Shown in pieces: positions 24,550 to 36,395 of a stretch of DNA of 64,000 bases. The number at the start of each line of letters is the position of its first letter. The first letter of the stretch is position 1. A program made the translations under genes and the position numbers. The notes under the pieces were generated by a model that did not search any database, was not told where the DNA came from, and saw nothing but the letters and a program-made list of their open reading frames with translations. This DNA is from Paroedura picta (Eukaryota > Chordata > Lepidosauria > Squamata > Gekkonidae): the NCBI RefSeq assembly GCF_049243985.1, contig NC_135369.1:25404765-25468764 (forward strand), written 5' to 3'.

Positions 24550-25160
24550 CTCTTTGGCTCGAGGTGATTGCAATGCGGAGGGACTGCAGGGCGAAAGAAG
24601 AGCGCGTGGGGGACGCCCTGGGCAGTCCGGGCATATTTCCATGGCTCTCTTGTGCTAGCGACGCCAGGAAGGCCCCCGACCTCTCCTGGCTGGGCGCCGC
24701 TGCACACCCCCACGCCTCCTCCCCCGCCTGGCAAACGCCCAGCCTGAGAGGCGAAGGAGGAGTCTGCAAGGGAGGAGTCGCTGTCTGCTCCGCAGTCGGC
24801 CAGCAAGCGGGGGGTTAAGCGCCGTCGGTCTGTCCGGGCTCTTGCCTCGCTCGGTGTGCCGAAGGTTGCCCTGGCGCTCCTCCCGCGCCCAAGGACCCCC
24901 CGAGAGCCAGGTAAAGCAGCGGGGAGGGGGGGGGCTGGTGGGAGCTGAGATTCATTGGCAGCCCCGGGAGTGTTGGTAGCAGCTGGCGGGCGGGGAGGAG
25001 CGGGCGCAGGAGGGCAGGGAGTTGCACTTTGGCGAGCTCGCCTATTACACAACCCGTCTTTTTGGGGGGAAGAGGTTCTGAGGCCAGGCGCATCAGCCGC
25101 TGTCCCCGGTGGGCCTGATTTAAAAGCGAAAGTGAAGCGCGAGAGTTTAATCCCTGTTGG
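24550..25160. promoter_or_regulatory. CpG island
   Basis: This is the densest run of CG dinucleotides and the most GC-rich block in the window. It begins directly after an inverted-repeat element and fades near 25,160. It is the likely CAPN1 promoter. An open 223-codon minus frame over it is a by-product of GC richness. Confidence 0.8.
24800..24910 (+). other. CAPN1: Probable non-coding first exon of CAPN1
   Basis: Within the CpG island a clean donor (GAGAGCCAG|GTAAAG) ends an exon at 24910. The next plus-strand acceptor joined to a recognisable coding exon is at 45618. Vertebrate CAPN1 starts translation in its second exon, so a 5'UTR exon here fits. The start coordinate is a guess; no TATA box is evident. 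Intron 1 would be about 20.7 kb. Confidence 0.5.
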
Positions 25161-25164
25161 AAGT

Positions 25165-25720
25165 TCTTTTTTTTCCCCCTGAGGAGGCCAGTTTCAGCCC
25201 CAGAACCTCTTTTACAAAGGCCTCAGCCCCAAAACATGCATGCATAGTCGTGAAGAAACCACCTCTGGGCATGTACAGAGCGTCGCTTTTCTTACCCGGA
25301 GGAACAACCACCACCAACAGTCAGCATACTAATGGGACTCTGTGATTGAGACATGGCCCTGCAATTGTTTGGAAATTTCGAGATGCAAATTGCCAGTTTG
25401 TTAAAATTGCATGTAAATTGAGTTACGCTGCGGCTTAGTTGGCAAACGTGGGTGTTTGCTCTGAAGGAAGAAAGGCCAAATTCCTTTTGTTTCAGATGTT
25501 TTGGAAATAATGACCTATAGCATGTGCTGTTTCCAATATTTTTTCCTCTGCTGTCCTTGAATGCTGGTATTAACTTGCAGAATGTTCCTAACCCTTTGCC
25601 TTCTTAAATGGTGATGAGATGGTTATTACTCCTTTCTGTAAATTGGAAAATTACTGCCATACTTAAAGAGAATTGACAAAGAGGACTTTTTACTACCTCT
25701 CTCATAATACTAGAATTTGA
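25165..25720. other. Start of CAPN1 intron 1 after the CpG island, no recognised feature
   Basis: CG content falls quickly and no repeat or conserved frame is seen. Confidence 0.4.
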
Positions 25721-25724
25721 GGGC

Positions 25725-26095
25725 ATCCCATGAAGCTGATGGGTAGTAGGTTCAAAACAGACAAAAGGAAATATTTCTTTAAAATAAATGTGGAATTTGC
25801 TCCCATAGGATGTCATTGATGGTCACAGGAATAAACAGCTTTAAAGGAACATTAGATTTATGGAGGATAGGTCTGTCAGTTAGCCATGGTGACTGAGCAG
25901 AGCCTCCATATTCAGAGGCACTAAACCTCTGAATCCCAGAGCCAGGAGGCAACATCAAGGGAAGGTTAAATGGCCTCAATGCTCTATTGATTGCTGTCCA
26001 AAGGAACTGATCAGCCACTTTGTGATACAGGATGCTGGACGAGATGGACCACTAATCTGATCCTGCAGGGTTCTTCTAACAATGGTGCCTGCTGA
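25725..26095 (+). mobile_element. CR1 LINE 3' region, second subfamily
   Basis: GTTCAAAACAGACAAAAGGA, ATTCAGAGGCACTAAACCTC and GATGCTGGACGAGATGGACC are its landmarks. The same subfamily occurs inverted at 54.76-55.08 kb. Confidence 0.8.
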
Positions 26096-26335
26096 GCTAT
26101 AGTATTATTTAATCCCAACGAGTTTTTCCCTTCAGAATTAAAATGATAAAATTTCTACAACTAACATTTATTTGAGCTCTTGACAGTGTCTATAGACTTA
26201 ATTACAATAAGTTAGTTCAAGAATTCTGAATATATTGCAATATATTATAAAGTGCAAATAGATGAAACAGATGCTATGCTTGCAACTTAGTTGCAAGTTC
26301 TTCCACTGTTTTTCTTTTGCTCCCTTTGAGCTACT

Positions 26336-26575
26336 TTTTTTTATTTATATAGTATCTTTTTGTCCTGTCATTCCTCCCAAGAACTTCAAGGCAGCATGCA
26401 TCAGTTTTCCCTCTTCCATTTAACTTAAAAGAGCAACTCTGTGAGGTACAGTAAGTCAGGATAGAGTGACTGCTCCAAATGCACTCAAGAAGCTTCGATG
26501 GAAGAGTGAGGATTTGAACCTGGGCCTGGGCCTCCTAGGTTGACACTGGAACCATTACACCAAACTGTGAGGTTC
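26336..26575 (-). mobile_element. tRNA-derived SINE family C, antisense
   Basis: TTATTTATATAGTATC at the left, GAGTGAGGATTTGAACCTGG (reverse B box) and ACCATTACACCAAACTG at the right. Confidence 0.55.
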
Positions 26576-27089
26576 CTCAGACTTTCAGGAAAGGTACTGT
26601 GTCTCATGGAAACCAACCTGCTCAAAGTTAAGGTGACAGAGATACCCATCCAGACATTATGATGGGTTGATTTCTTTAATTGTAGTTCCTTGTTTCTTTT
26701 GAATATTGAAACCAGATCTGCACAGCCTGCCCTTCTAAATTCACCATATCCCTGGGAGGGGCATCACACCCCTTCCCTGTTTTTGCAGCCCCAAGTAGGC
26801 AGCAGAAAGTTCACTATTCTACCATACATGGCTGGTGGGTTAATTTGACTAGGGAGGAAAGTCACCAGCTAGACAAATTGACCCATAGTAATTAGTAAAT
26901 ATTGGCTGTATTCTGACATGTAAAACCAAGATTTGAAATTAAACTGTGTGAACCATGGTTAAGTGTTATATCTAGGCTGAGCAAGCTATGGTGGAGGTGT
27001 TTTCCCTGTCTTCCCAGCCTCTCTGTTTGCAAACAATTTTCATTCTGCCAGTTATGTTGGCCTGGCTGGCATTGATCAAAATCTGGGCC

Positions 27090-27165
27090 TTAGAATCATA
27101 GAGTTTGAAGGGGCCTCCAAGGTCATCTAGTCCAACCCCCTGCACAATGCAGGAACTCACAGTTA
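27090..27165 (-). mobile_element. CR1 LINE 3' end, antisense
   Basis: TAGAATCATAGAGTTTGAAG and GGTCATCTAGTCCAACCCCC. The stretch 26,580-27,085 before it shows nothing. Confidence 0.8.
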
Positions 27166-27394
27166 CCAGCCCACCCACAGTGACCCCCATTTGCCCCAGT
27201 GAATGGCCTCCCATAAGTGGTGAAAGGGGACCCCTCCTTGGAGATCGTCAGGAGGTGCTGCAAGGCCTGCCCATTTTTTGGGGGAGGGGGTTTGAATGGC
27301 AGGCATCTTTTAAGGGGTGGAGGTTGGGTCTTGCTGTTTTATCTTTCTTTTTTAGCTGGGGGTGTGTTAACTGTTGTTGTAAGGTGCCTTAAAC

Positions 27395-27986
27395 CAGTGA
27401 TTAGTACCCCTGGTATGGAGACCATTACCAGTCCGTAGATCAGTCAGTACCGGGCTACGACTCTGTCTAAGAAGTTAGGTGCTTCAACCCACCAACATCA
27501 ACCCAACTTTGCAGAAGTCCAGGTCACAAAGCTCCCCTTCTCCATTCCTGCTCTGACTAGGACTCCCTCATCTCACGTTCAGGAGCGCCTTATTCCCAGG
27601 GCAGCCCACACAACTCCATTGCAACGAGGTTCCTGCCTGCTGCCTTCAGCTATCACGGCGAAAAGAAACAGGCCAGCTTGCTCCCCCATCCTTCTCATCA
27701 GTTTGCCCAATCAGAGGAGCCGTAGCAGCCACCAGCTAAGCCTGCCCCTCCGGTGCCATCCAATGACGGGTCCTGTAGTACAGAGGTAGTCAACCTGTGG
27801 TCCTCCAGGTTCATGGACTACAATTCCCATGAGCCCCTGCCAGCATTTGGGAATTGTAGTCCATGAACATCTGGAGGACCACAGGTTGATTACCCCTGCT
27901 GTAGTAGACTACACCCCCCTCCCGGGCCTCAGTAAAATTGTCAAGCGTTGACCAGTTCCTGGTGATAAAAAGGTTGGAGACCACTG
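27395..27986. mobile_element. hAT element, non-autonomous, 592 bp, with a second hAT inside
   Basis: Ends CAGTGATTAGTACCCCTGG and AGGTTGGAGACCACTG. The 8-bp duplication CCTTAAAC lies at 27387-27394 and 27987-27994. It is related in sequence to the element at 47.6 kb (both have ACCGGGC-type internal blocks). Confidence 0.75.
27781..27898. mobile_element. Palindromic hAT MITE nested in the 27.4-kb hAT
   Basis: Arms with GTAGTCAACCTGTGGTCCTC and its reverse complement; the 8-bp duplication CTGTAGTA is at 27773-27780 and 27899-27906. It must be younger than the outer element. Confidence 0.85.
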
Positions 27987-27999
27987 CCTTAAACCAAGA

Positions 28000-28775
28000 G
28001 ACAAGGTGGGATTAAATGTTTTAATAAATAAACATGAGGGTCTTTCTGGTTATACCCTCTGTGGATGAGCAAGCCATGGTTTTGCCTGTATATTTGTTAC
28101 CTTAACTAGAGTTAAGACAGTGACCATGGTTAATAATGCTTAACCATGGTTAGTTTCAAAATCCTCCTGTATAGTTACAAATTAGGGAATTAGCAAGATT
28201 TGTGATGTAATCCTATGCAAAATTCGTTTCAGTGGGCTTAGATTGGAGTAATTCTGCATAAAATGGTACTTTGGAGATAATCCATAAAGCTGTGTCTTAA
28301 TCTCATTTTCAGAGGGAGAAACTTCACTCTTCCCATATGTTGCTATACCTTCTGTGTATGGTCTAGGGTGGGAAGGAGACAGGGAGCTGATACATTGCTT
28401 TGCCGGTCATTTGACGGAAAAGTGGCTTATGTGACTTGCTTTGCATAGCTGAGCAAAGAGCTGAACTTGAATCTCCCACACCTAAGATTTCATGCTCGCT
28501 TGCTGTCCTTTGCTAGTATCTGTCTTGAATATCAAGCAGGCTTGGCATGCTAGTAAATGGAGATGTGATGAACAGGTTACAAATCCCACAAATTCTGAAT
28601 ACCTGCACCATTATTTTCAGACAGCAAAAGTTAATAATTACTCCTGCATTACTTTAATCGGTAAAGAATGTTTTCCTTGTGTGCTGCTTGCCAGGGAGGA
28701 AGGGGTTTAAACTTCCTCTTTGCTTTGGCCCCAGGCAAAAAGATAAATAGCACCTATCTTATATTGCCCTGCAGT
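28000..28775. other. CAPN1 intron 1 stretch, no recognised feature
   Basis: AT-rich. No conserved frame or clear repeat. Confidence 0.4.
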
Positions 28776-28984
28776 GGAACAAAGTTGGAGTCCAGCAGTA
28801 AATTTGAAACCAACAAAGCTTAATTCTGAGTTTAAGATTTGGGCTGCATATCCTCAATCATTAGATGCCGGAGGGGGGTTAGTTGCCAAGAAGGGTCAAG
28901 ATGCATAAGTAACTGAGCGATAAACTAGCTAAGATTGGATTAAAGCAGTTAGTAAGACCTGTGAATAGCAGATAAGTCTAAGTC

Positions 28985-29300
28985 ATATAGATAATAAAGG
29001 AGTCAACAAACAAATGTGAGAACTAAGTTTGAATCCAGTGGCACCTTTAAGACAAAAAAAATATAATTCTGGGTATAAATGAGAAATGAGTGACCAAGCA
29101 TGTGTAATGATATAAGAGCCCAATATCTCTGTTAAAGCCTGGGGGTTCCATTGTCTTGAATGTTGTAATAATTTGTATTTCAGCAAGCTTCCATTCTAGT
29201 CTGTTTCTGAAACTCCTTTGCAATAAAACAGCTACTTTGAAGTCCCTGTGCTGGGAGGCTGAAATGTTCTCCTACAGATTTCTCAGTTTTGTGATTCTTG
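28985..29300 (-). repeat. Unclassified dispersed repeat, copy 1
   Basis: Similar to 33,505-33,860: CAGTGGCACCTTTAAGAC, AGCATGTGTAATGATATAAG, CCCAATATCTCTGTTAAAG and TGTTTCTGAAACTCCTTTGC occur in the same order. It could be the end of a retroelement; class not determined. Confidence 0.5.
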
Positions 29301-30855
29301 ATGTCGAATTTTTGTCCATTTATCATTTGGCATACGATTTGAGCTGTCTGGCCCTATTGGTATTTAACAGCATTGTTGCCGTTTAATGGCATCTACAGTG
29401 TTAGAAAATGAGTAAATGAATGTGTCTGAGATGTTGATGTTTGGTCCAGTGATGGTGTTGTCTGGGTGTTATGTGGCAGCAAAGTCTTTTTTCCTTCCAA
29501 TGGGAAAGAGAATTTTGGGGAGGCTTCCTTTGGAAAATTGTTCTCTAGCCAATTATTGATACCTGGGAAGTCCAAAGCAGCTATACTCTGCTCCAGAACT
29601 TGCAAGACAATGGCCTGCTTTGTGCGTAAACTGCCTCTGAATCTAGAGATTACATTCAGCTTTCTTAATGGATTGACAGAAATATACTGGGGAAAGTTCA
29701 AAACTTAAAAAAAAAATCCTCAGAGCTTGTGGCTGTCACCACATCTTGTAGCAGTGAATTCCACAAGTTCGTTGGATAGTGGGTGGAGAGTAATTCCTTT
29801 CCTTTAATGTGTCCTGAATCTACTGCCTTTAACATTTATTTGGTGACTCTTCATACTCAAACATAACATCAGCAATAATACACTGGTGGACCTCCTAGCA
29901 GTAATTGAACCATAAACTATAACGAAGCAGGTACACTGCAGGTGTGGAGGTAGATATACAGCTAGCTATGAACACTTTGTGTGAATTCTCTCTCTTGTGT
30001 CAGAGGGGCTGTCTATATTTCCCACTACAGAGGCTTAAAAAAACAAGCCCCTCCTTGTCATGTGTCTCCATCTCCTAAATTTACCACTATTCCATTTCTT
30101 TTTTGTCATAGATTTGCAATTCCCTCCCCTCTCACCCATGTACAGTCTTCTCTTTTGACGTTGCCTGACAGATCCGAGCCAGTGCTTACTTGCATAACTG
30201 TTAATTTGTTATGCAAAGTGATATCCATAAAGTAAATATGCTTTCCCCCCAGGATCTCTGTTTCCTGGCTTGTGGTTTTGAAGCAACTAGTAAAAATTGC
30301 TGACCTTCTCGTTCTCATTTGGGGGAGGGTGGCATCTGAATTTAATCTCCAGCTCTAAAACTGAAATAATCCTTAAGACAAATCCAAATTCCTTCTTTCC
30401 TGACCGTTTCTCTCTCAGGAGGCTGGTAATGGGGCTGGCTCCCATCTCCCTGAACTCCATGTCATGCAACCATCCTTGTACTCTAATTAATCTAGAACAC
30501 TCACAGCCGCCAGTGCTATGCTTGTAATCTCGGAAATCTCCCTGTGCTAATGAATACTTAGCAGGGAACTGCTGGGGAGCTTCCACCTTTCCACACCTCC
30601 CTTTCAGTGTGCACATGCACAGGAGAGCTTCCTGCTGGATAGAGCAAAGTTTTTGCTCTGTCTCTCATTCCACTGGCCTTGAAGGTGTGGAAAACCTGCT
30701 ACGAGAAAGCACTTGCCAAACCTTGCCTAATAGCAGGGCAACTTCTCACTGTTGCTATAAGAAAACCGAGCAGCTAGATTTTAGTCCAGAAGTACTGTAG
30801 AGACCAATCAGATATCCAGGGGATGAGCTCATCTCCTGAAAAACTTGTTGGTGCG
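29301..30855. other. CAPN1 intron 1 stretch, no recognised feature
   Basis: The left part may continue the repeat above. A minus-strand frame of 102 codons (29393-29701) has no recognisable motif. Confidence 0.35.
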
Positions 30856-31070
30856 GAAGAAGAAAAAGAGCTGTTTCTTTGTACCCCTACAATCACCTTG
30901 CCTTCCTCTCCCCACAACACCCACCTTGTGAGGGAGATGGGGCTGAGAGAGCTCTGAGAGACCTATGGCACAAGATCACCTAGCTGGCTGCATTTGGAGG
31001 AGTGGGGAATCAAACTCGTCCCTCTAGTTTAGAGGTTGCCACTTTTAACCACTACACCATGCTGGCTCTC
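30856..31070 (-). mobile_element. tRNA-derived SINE family A, antisense
   Basis: GAAGAAGAAAAAGAGCTG at the left, TTCCTCTCCCCACAACACCC, reversed head AACCACTACACCATGCTGGC at the right. Confidence 0.8.
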
Positions 31071-31964
31071 ACTGGATTCGGACCTGGCTGTTTTGCTGTG
31101 GATCAGCAGGTCTGTCCTCTGGAAAACAGAGAAAACAGAGATAGTCTTTGCTTACTACAGTTTCCTATGAATTTGGTTTTCCAATGGATCTCAGATCTGT
31201 TGACCAGGGCTCTTGGCTTGGACAAGATAAATCAATGGTCAAAATAAATGGATGGATATATCCTTCCAGTTAATGATACTCAGCTATTTTCCTTGTACAT
31301 ACCTTTCTACCCAACTTGCTGACCAAAATACTCCTTAGAATGGAATCATTTTAGACAGATGCTTTGTCAGTTGTGTTATTAAAAGCTTACAGAATAGGCT
31401 GTAGATCATTCCCTAAGAAAGTGGTTCCATTGCTAGACTACTTTAAGAGACACTTCATAAACTGTTTTTTTTTTAAGTAGCCTACCTACTCGCCTAGGGT
31501 GAGTAAGGCTGTCTGTAGATGAACAGTTGGAGAAGTTTTTGTAAACATACGTTCCCCTCCTTCAGCCCAAGCTTCAGGGTAGTGAATTTTGAGAGGGAGG
31601 GAGAGAGGGAGGGCTGCCACCAAAATGTCCTGGGTGCCAGCGATGGATTGTCAAGTGTGGGATCCATAAGTGAATGTGCAATTTCAAATACTTATTTTGC
31701 AATGTTATGAATTCTTTCAGGATCTTGGATGTGATACTTCTGCTGTGACCATCTAAAATGACCATGGACATTTGAGCTTGGTTGCTTAAATGTATAGATT
31801 GGGATTCATGTGATCTGCATCTCTGCAATCCCAATATTTAGAACCCCAAAAGGAAAGCAAGACAATTAAAGGGAGGGGAAGATAAAAGAAGGTGCTGAAA
31901 TTATGCATGTCATGGAGAGAGAGAACTTTTCTTGTGGCTCCAGAACTTCTATTCACTCAGTTAA

Positions 31965-32120
31965 ATTGATTGGCATTGGTTTCAGGAGTGATGAAAGAAA
32001 ATATTTCTTTACATAATAGACCTGAGAATCAAAGATGTGGTGAGGGCCACTCATATAAGTGGCTTTTTGAAAAATAATTACACAGATTAATTAATGATGT
32101 GTGTTGCTATTTGATTTACA
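31965..32120 (+). mobile_element. CR1 LINE 3' fragment
   Basis: AGAAAATATTTCTTTACATA and GGGCCACTCATATAAGTGGC fit the CR1 3' region. The rest of 31,075-33,040 holds no clear feature apart from a GAGG-rich purine tract at 31,590-31,615. Confidence 0.5.
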
Positions 32121-33044
32121 AGCTGGCAACCAGTATCGGTCCTATATTAACTTTGCATTGTAGGTCTAAATAGATAATAAAAGTAATTAACAGTTATAGC
32201 CGTATCAAATCGTATCAGATATAACATTGAATAAAGAAATGAAGCCCAAATCACTTGACCCAATTGTCAGCTTGTGGTCTTCCAACATGCCTTTCAACCT
32301 GTGTCTTTCTGCAAGGGTCAATTACTGTCACCAGTTTTTTTGTTTGACTTTTCTGTTTTTGTGATTTCTTTTCATCTCTCTGGTCCCTTGGCAGTTCCTC
32401 CTCCAGCTGTTATCTTCCTGAACCCTCACTCCCAACATCTCACACGCCCTTCATCCATGTGTTTAGAAATATTACATATCTAGAACTGCTTGCCATCATA
32501 ACTAAATTACACCTCCAGATAAAGAGGCGGTATACCTTAGCATTATGAAATGCTGAGGACAAAGAAATGGGATAAGGCATCACTTTCATGGCAAATACCT
32601 GGGTGCACCTCAGAATATTTTGGCTGACTCCCTTTGGCAAGAGATGGCTAAACCAAATGGATCTTTGGACCTGTCTAGATGGTCTCTTCTTATGTGGTTA
32701 TATGTTTGACACTCCCCATGTGCAGTCTGATATTCAATGGGCATGAGAATTAAATGGAACATCCATGTAAACTGGAAGCTCAAAAGCAGATACTGACGGC
32801 AGATAAACAAGGAAAGCTTCTGGCCACTGTTGAAGGCAGAATATTGAATTAGAGGGGCCTTTGGCTTGACCCATAGGGCTTCTCTTAGGTTTGCATGTGT
32901 GTGTGTATGTTTTTTGTTTTGATACCCCGCCCCCAGTTTATAGCCCTTATAGCTGTATATATACATGGTGGAACTAAAATGCAGGAATAAGGGGAGAAGA
33001 GAACTTGGGGCTTTTACAATGCAAATGCAAAGTAAAAATAACCA

Positions 33045-33290
33045 TGAGCCAGCATGATGTAGTGGTTAAAACCAGAGGACTCTAATCTGGAGAATGGGGT
33101 TTTGATTCCCCAGTCCTTCACATGAAGCCTTCTGGGTGACTTTGTGTTATCCCAGGACTCTCTCAGCCTCACCTACCTCACGAAGTGCATATTGTGGGGA
33201 GAGGGAGGGAAGGCAATTGTAAGCAGTTTTGAGACTCCTTAGGTTAGAGAAAGGGGGATGGTGGATAAAAATCAACTCTTTTTCTCTCAG
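33045..33290 (+). mobile_element. tRNA-derived SINE family A
   Basis: Head GAGCCAGCATGATGTAGTGG, B box GTTTTGATTCCC, body to AAATCAACTCTTTTTCTC. Confidence 0.85.
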
Positions 33291-33504
33291 GCAATCTCTA
33301 TTGAGCAGAAGCAGTCTCCAGGTAACCCAGCTAGGCTTTTAAACATTGGAAAGGACACAACTCTTTTATTCAGCTAGGTCATCAACGTACCACAATTTTG
33401 TCAATAAAATTGTGGGTGTATGGATCAATAGCATCCTTTAAAGAAAACTGCAAATCTGTTCTTTTTAAATCCTTTCCTTTCTGCATGGTGAATAGGAGAC
33501 TAAG

Positions 33505-34080
33505 AGAACAAAGTCTGAGCCCAGCGGCACCTTTATAACCAACAAAGTTTAATTAGCATATAAACAAAAGAGTTCACAAACTAATGCCAGCAAATGTTTC
33601 AGTCCATTGGTACCTTTAAGACCAACAACGTTTAATTCTGGGAATTAGCAAGAACTAATTGACTGAGCATGTGTAGTGAGGTAAGAACCCAATATCTCTG
33701 TTAAGCCCTGAGAGTTCCATTGTCCTGAGCATTGTAGTAACTTGTAATTTAGAAGTCTCCTGTTCCAGTCTCTTTCTGAAATTCCTTTGCAACTGTTTTA
33801 TTCAAAGGTTTTACCAAGTGCTTTGAGTCAGTCTTAGCTGTACTTATTGCCAGTTACTTATGCTTCTTGACTCTTAACGAGCCACTCCTGGCAGTTAATC
33901 CCTCCCTCCCCCATATTTAAGGCTTGAGGAAATCTGTTTCAATGTATCTAAAGAAGTGTGCATGCACATGAAATCTTTCACCTAGAATTAAACTTGCTTG
34001 GTCTTAAAGGTACCAGGGGACTCACAGTTGTGTTTAGATCAACATGGTTACCTACCTGAATGTATCTTCATAGAAAACGA
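33505..34080. repeat. Unclassified dispersed repeat, copy 2, with a second end in opposite orientation
   Basis: 33,505-33,800 parallels 28,985-29,300. 33,945-34,080 (GTGTGCATGCACATGAAATC, TTGGTCTTAAAGGTACCAGG, ATCAACATGGTTACCTACCT) carries the same end on the plus strand. Confidence 0.5.
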
Positions 34081-34199
34081 ATAGACTAACTTTAAGATGT
34101 TCTGTACATTGGGGCTTACTCCCAATAAAAAGTTTTTTAGGATTGCACTGCAAATTATATGCAGAATAAACTTGTTTCTATTTACATAAATTATTCAGA

Positions 34200-34290
34200 G
34201 TGTGTTCTTTTTGGCACATCATCGATCCATTCATCCATGCACCCATCCATGCACCCATCCATGCACCCATCCATCCATCCATCCATCCTC
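34200..34290 (+). repeat. CATC/CATCCATGCACC tandem repeat
   Basis: Alternating CATCCATGCACC units (12 bp) grade into pure CATC. Confidence 0.9.
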
Positions 34291-34374
34291 AAGGTGGAAG
34301 GATAAGCATAGTTCAACAACTTCAAACAATGCAATAGTAACAGTAGACTCAGCAACATAATATTCAGAAGTGTA

Positions 34375-34565
34375 GCAGCTCTAATAGTCCAGACTAGCCA
34401 GAGCTCAGAAGCTATGCAGAGTCAGGAGGACTTGGATGGGAGGCCACCAAGGAAGACCAGGGCCACTATGCAGAGGAAGACAAAGGCAAGCCGCCTCTGC
34501 TCATCCCTTGCCTTGAAAACCCCATAGCCCTTGTGTTGCAGTGCGTCAGCTTCAACTTGATCACA
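34375..34565 (+). mobile_element. 5S rRNA-derived SINE
   Basis: AGAGCTCAGAAGCTATGCAG and TTGGATGGGAGGCCACCAAG derive from the 5S rRNA internal promoter region. The tail AAGCCGCCTCTGCTCATCCC and CCTTGCCTTGAAAACCCCAT is SINE-specific. Confidence 0.75.
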
Positions 34566-35584
34566 CTTTACTTTTATGCAGAAATGCTGGAAGCCAGTAA
34601 CTTGAGACCCTTCGTTCCAAAAGACTGGAATCTCAGTTATGAAATAAGACCATTGATGTGCTTGGCCATGAGATGTGTAGGTAGAACGGGAAGGACTGTG
34701 TCATTCTTGAATCTTCAGACTGCAAAGCTTTCTCCCCAGTTGCCTCCTCTCTGCAGGGTGGTGCTTCCTTTCCCCCCTTTCTTCCTCATTTTTGCCCACA
34801 GAGAGAAAGAAAGAGAGAGATGTTGCAAGCCTTTAAGTTAGGCAAAGCTGCACAGACCAAAAGCAAGGAGTCTCCCCTCCTCTTGACAGCCTCAGCAGCT
34901 CCAAAGCCTCTTCTCTAGGGGAAAACAACCTGCCCGGAATGAATCTGTGTCTTTCTGCTGAAAACACTGTTTGCAGGTCCAAACCCATCCATTGCCGGAT
35001 AAGGCAACGGCTTCAGGCACAGCTGATGAGGTGACTAACTTTGTCGAAGAAGCTGCAGGTCACTGGTGGTGAATCACTCCTGGGGTTATCTTGCTGCCTG
35101 CTGTTACTCGAAAGACTTGTCCTGAAGTTCCCGCAAATGGAAGGGGGAGGGGAAGGAAGCCACCATGGCAACATACCTTTATGAACACACCCATTAGCGT
35201 TCCCTCCACCCAGTTTATTGTTCCCTCAGTTTGTGGTTTGCGAAATAACTGGTAACTTGTTAACCTTGCCATCTGGTAGGAGTGCTAGAACAGCCTCCTT
35301 GTATCAGAGCATCTGTCTGGTTCGATATTCTGCTTCTGAGACGGGAAGGCCCCTCCCATTCACTTCGCCCTAGCAACTGGTATGCAGGTAGGCTGCTTCT
35401 GAATGAGAGGTTCCACTTAGCTGTCATTGGTAATAGCAGTGGATAGACCAGCCCTACGAATTTCTGAAGCGATTGCTGTGTTTCAGTCAGTTCCCCGAAC
35501 TGTCTGCATTCTGTGAAAAGGTAGAGGAGTGGGCTGTGGCTCGTGAATACACATATGAATCTGCCTTGTCCTGAATGAGGCCAA
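34566..35584. other. CAPN1 intron 1 stretch, no recognised feature
   Basis: Moderate GC. No repeat or conserved frame recognised. The block around 34,960-35,270 could be tested for conservation. Confidence 0.35.
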
Positions 35585-35760
35585 TGGTCCGTCAAGGTCA
35601 GTGTTGTCTCCTCAGACTGGCAGTGGCTCTCCAGGGACTCAGGCAGAGGTCTTTCACATCACCTCCTTTCAGGTCCTTTAACAGAGATGCTGGGAATTGA
35701 ACCTGAGACCTTCTGCATGACAAACAAGCTCTGCCATTGAGCCACAGCTGCCCTCCCAGT
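35585..35760 (-). mobile_element. tRNA-derived SINE family B, antisense
   Basis: Minus strand reads GGCAGCTGTGGCTCAATGGC, GGTCTCAGGTTCAATTCCC (B box) and AGGAGGTGATGTGAAAGACC, shared with copies at 59.0 and 59.9 kb. Confidence 0.75.
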
Positions 35761-35799
35761 GCATTTGCTTTGCATGGCAAAGATCAATCCTGGACCTAC

Positions 35800-36395
35800 C
35801 TTTGTTTGTTTGTTTGTTTGTTTAATGCTGAGATTTATTTGCCGCTGCTCTTGGCAAGCTAGCTTGCGGTGGCATATCTCATGGTAAAATTAGAACCATA
35901 GCCATAAAACCTCCTTTTAAAACCCCATGATATAAGCTCAAAAAAGAAAGTTGACAAGAACCACAGCAGTTGCCGAACAGATGTCCTGATAGGCTCCAGG
36001 CCCTGCACTGCAAATTAGGATAAGGATAATAGCAAAGATGGATCTCCAGAAGAATGAGGGAAGGGGAAGAGGGGACCCAACGATCTTCTAAGCCTTACCC
36101 CCCCCAACCAAATGCCTGGTAGAAGAGCCCCATTTTGCATGCCCTGCAGAACTGTGACAGCTCCGTCAGGGACCTCAGCTTGTCTGGGAGCTCATTCCAA
36201 CAGACTGGTCAAGAACAGACATACTTCATGAGGGCCAGGGATCACCATCCTGTTGGCACCCACAGAGTGAAGTGTCCTGCAGGGGACATAGGAGAATAAG
36301 CATTCCTTAGGTATGTAGGGTCCAGCCCACATAAGACCTTGAAAGTCAATACCAAGTGGAGTGATTTCAGATGCCAAATGACAATAGCAGGTGGG
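35800..36395 (-). mobile_element. L3-like LINE 3' end, antisense
   Basis: A GTTTGTTTGTTTGTTT block, GCCGCTGCTCTTGGCAAGCT, then the minus-strand coding remnant with RMVIPGPHEVCL matching the other copies. Confidence 0.65.

Noticed and set aside
24381-25052. 223-codon minus-strand open frame over the CpG island
   Set aside because: Pro/Ala/Arg-rich, runs through a MITE and a GC-rich promoter, and shows no domain; open only because stop codons are rare in GC-rich DNA.
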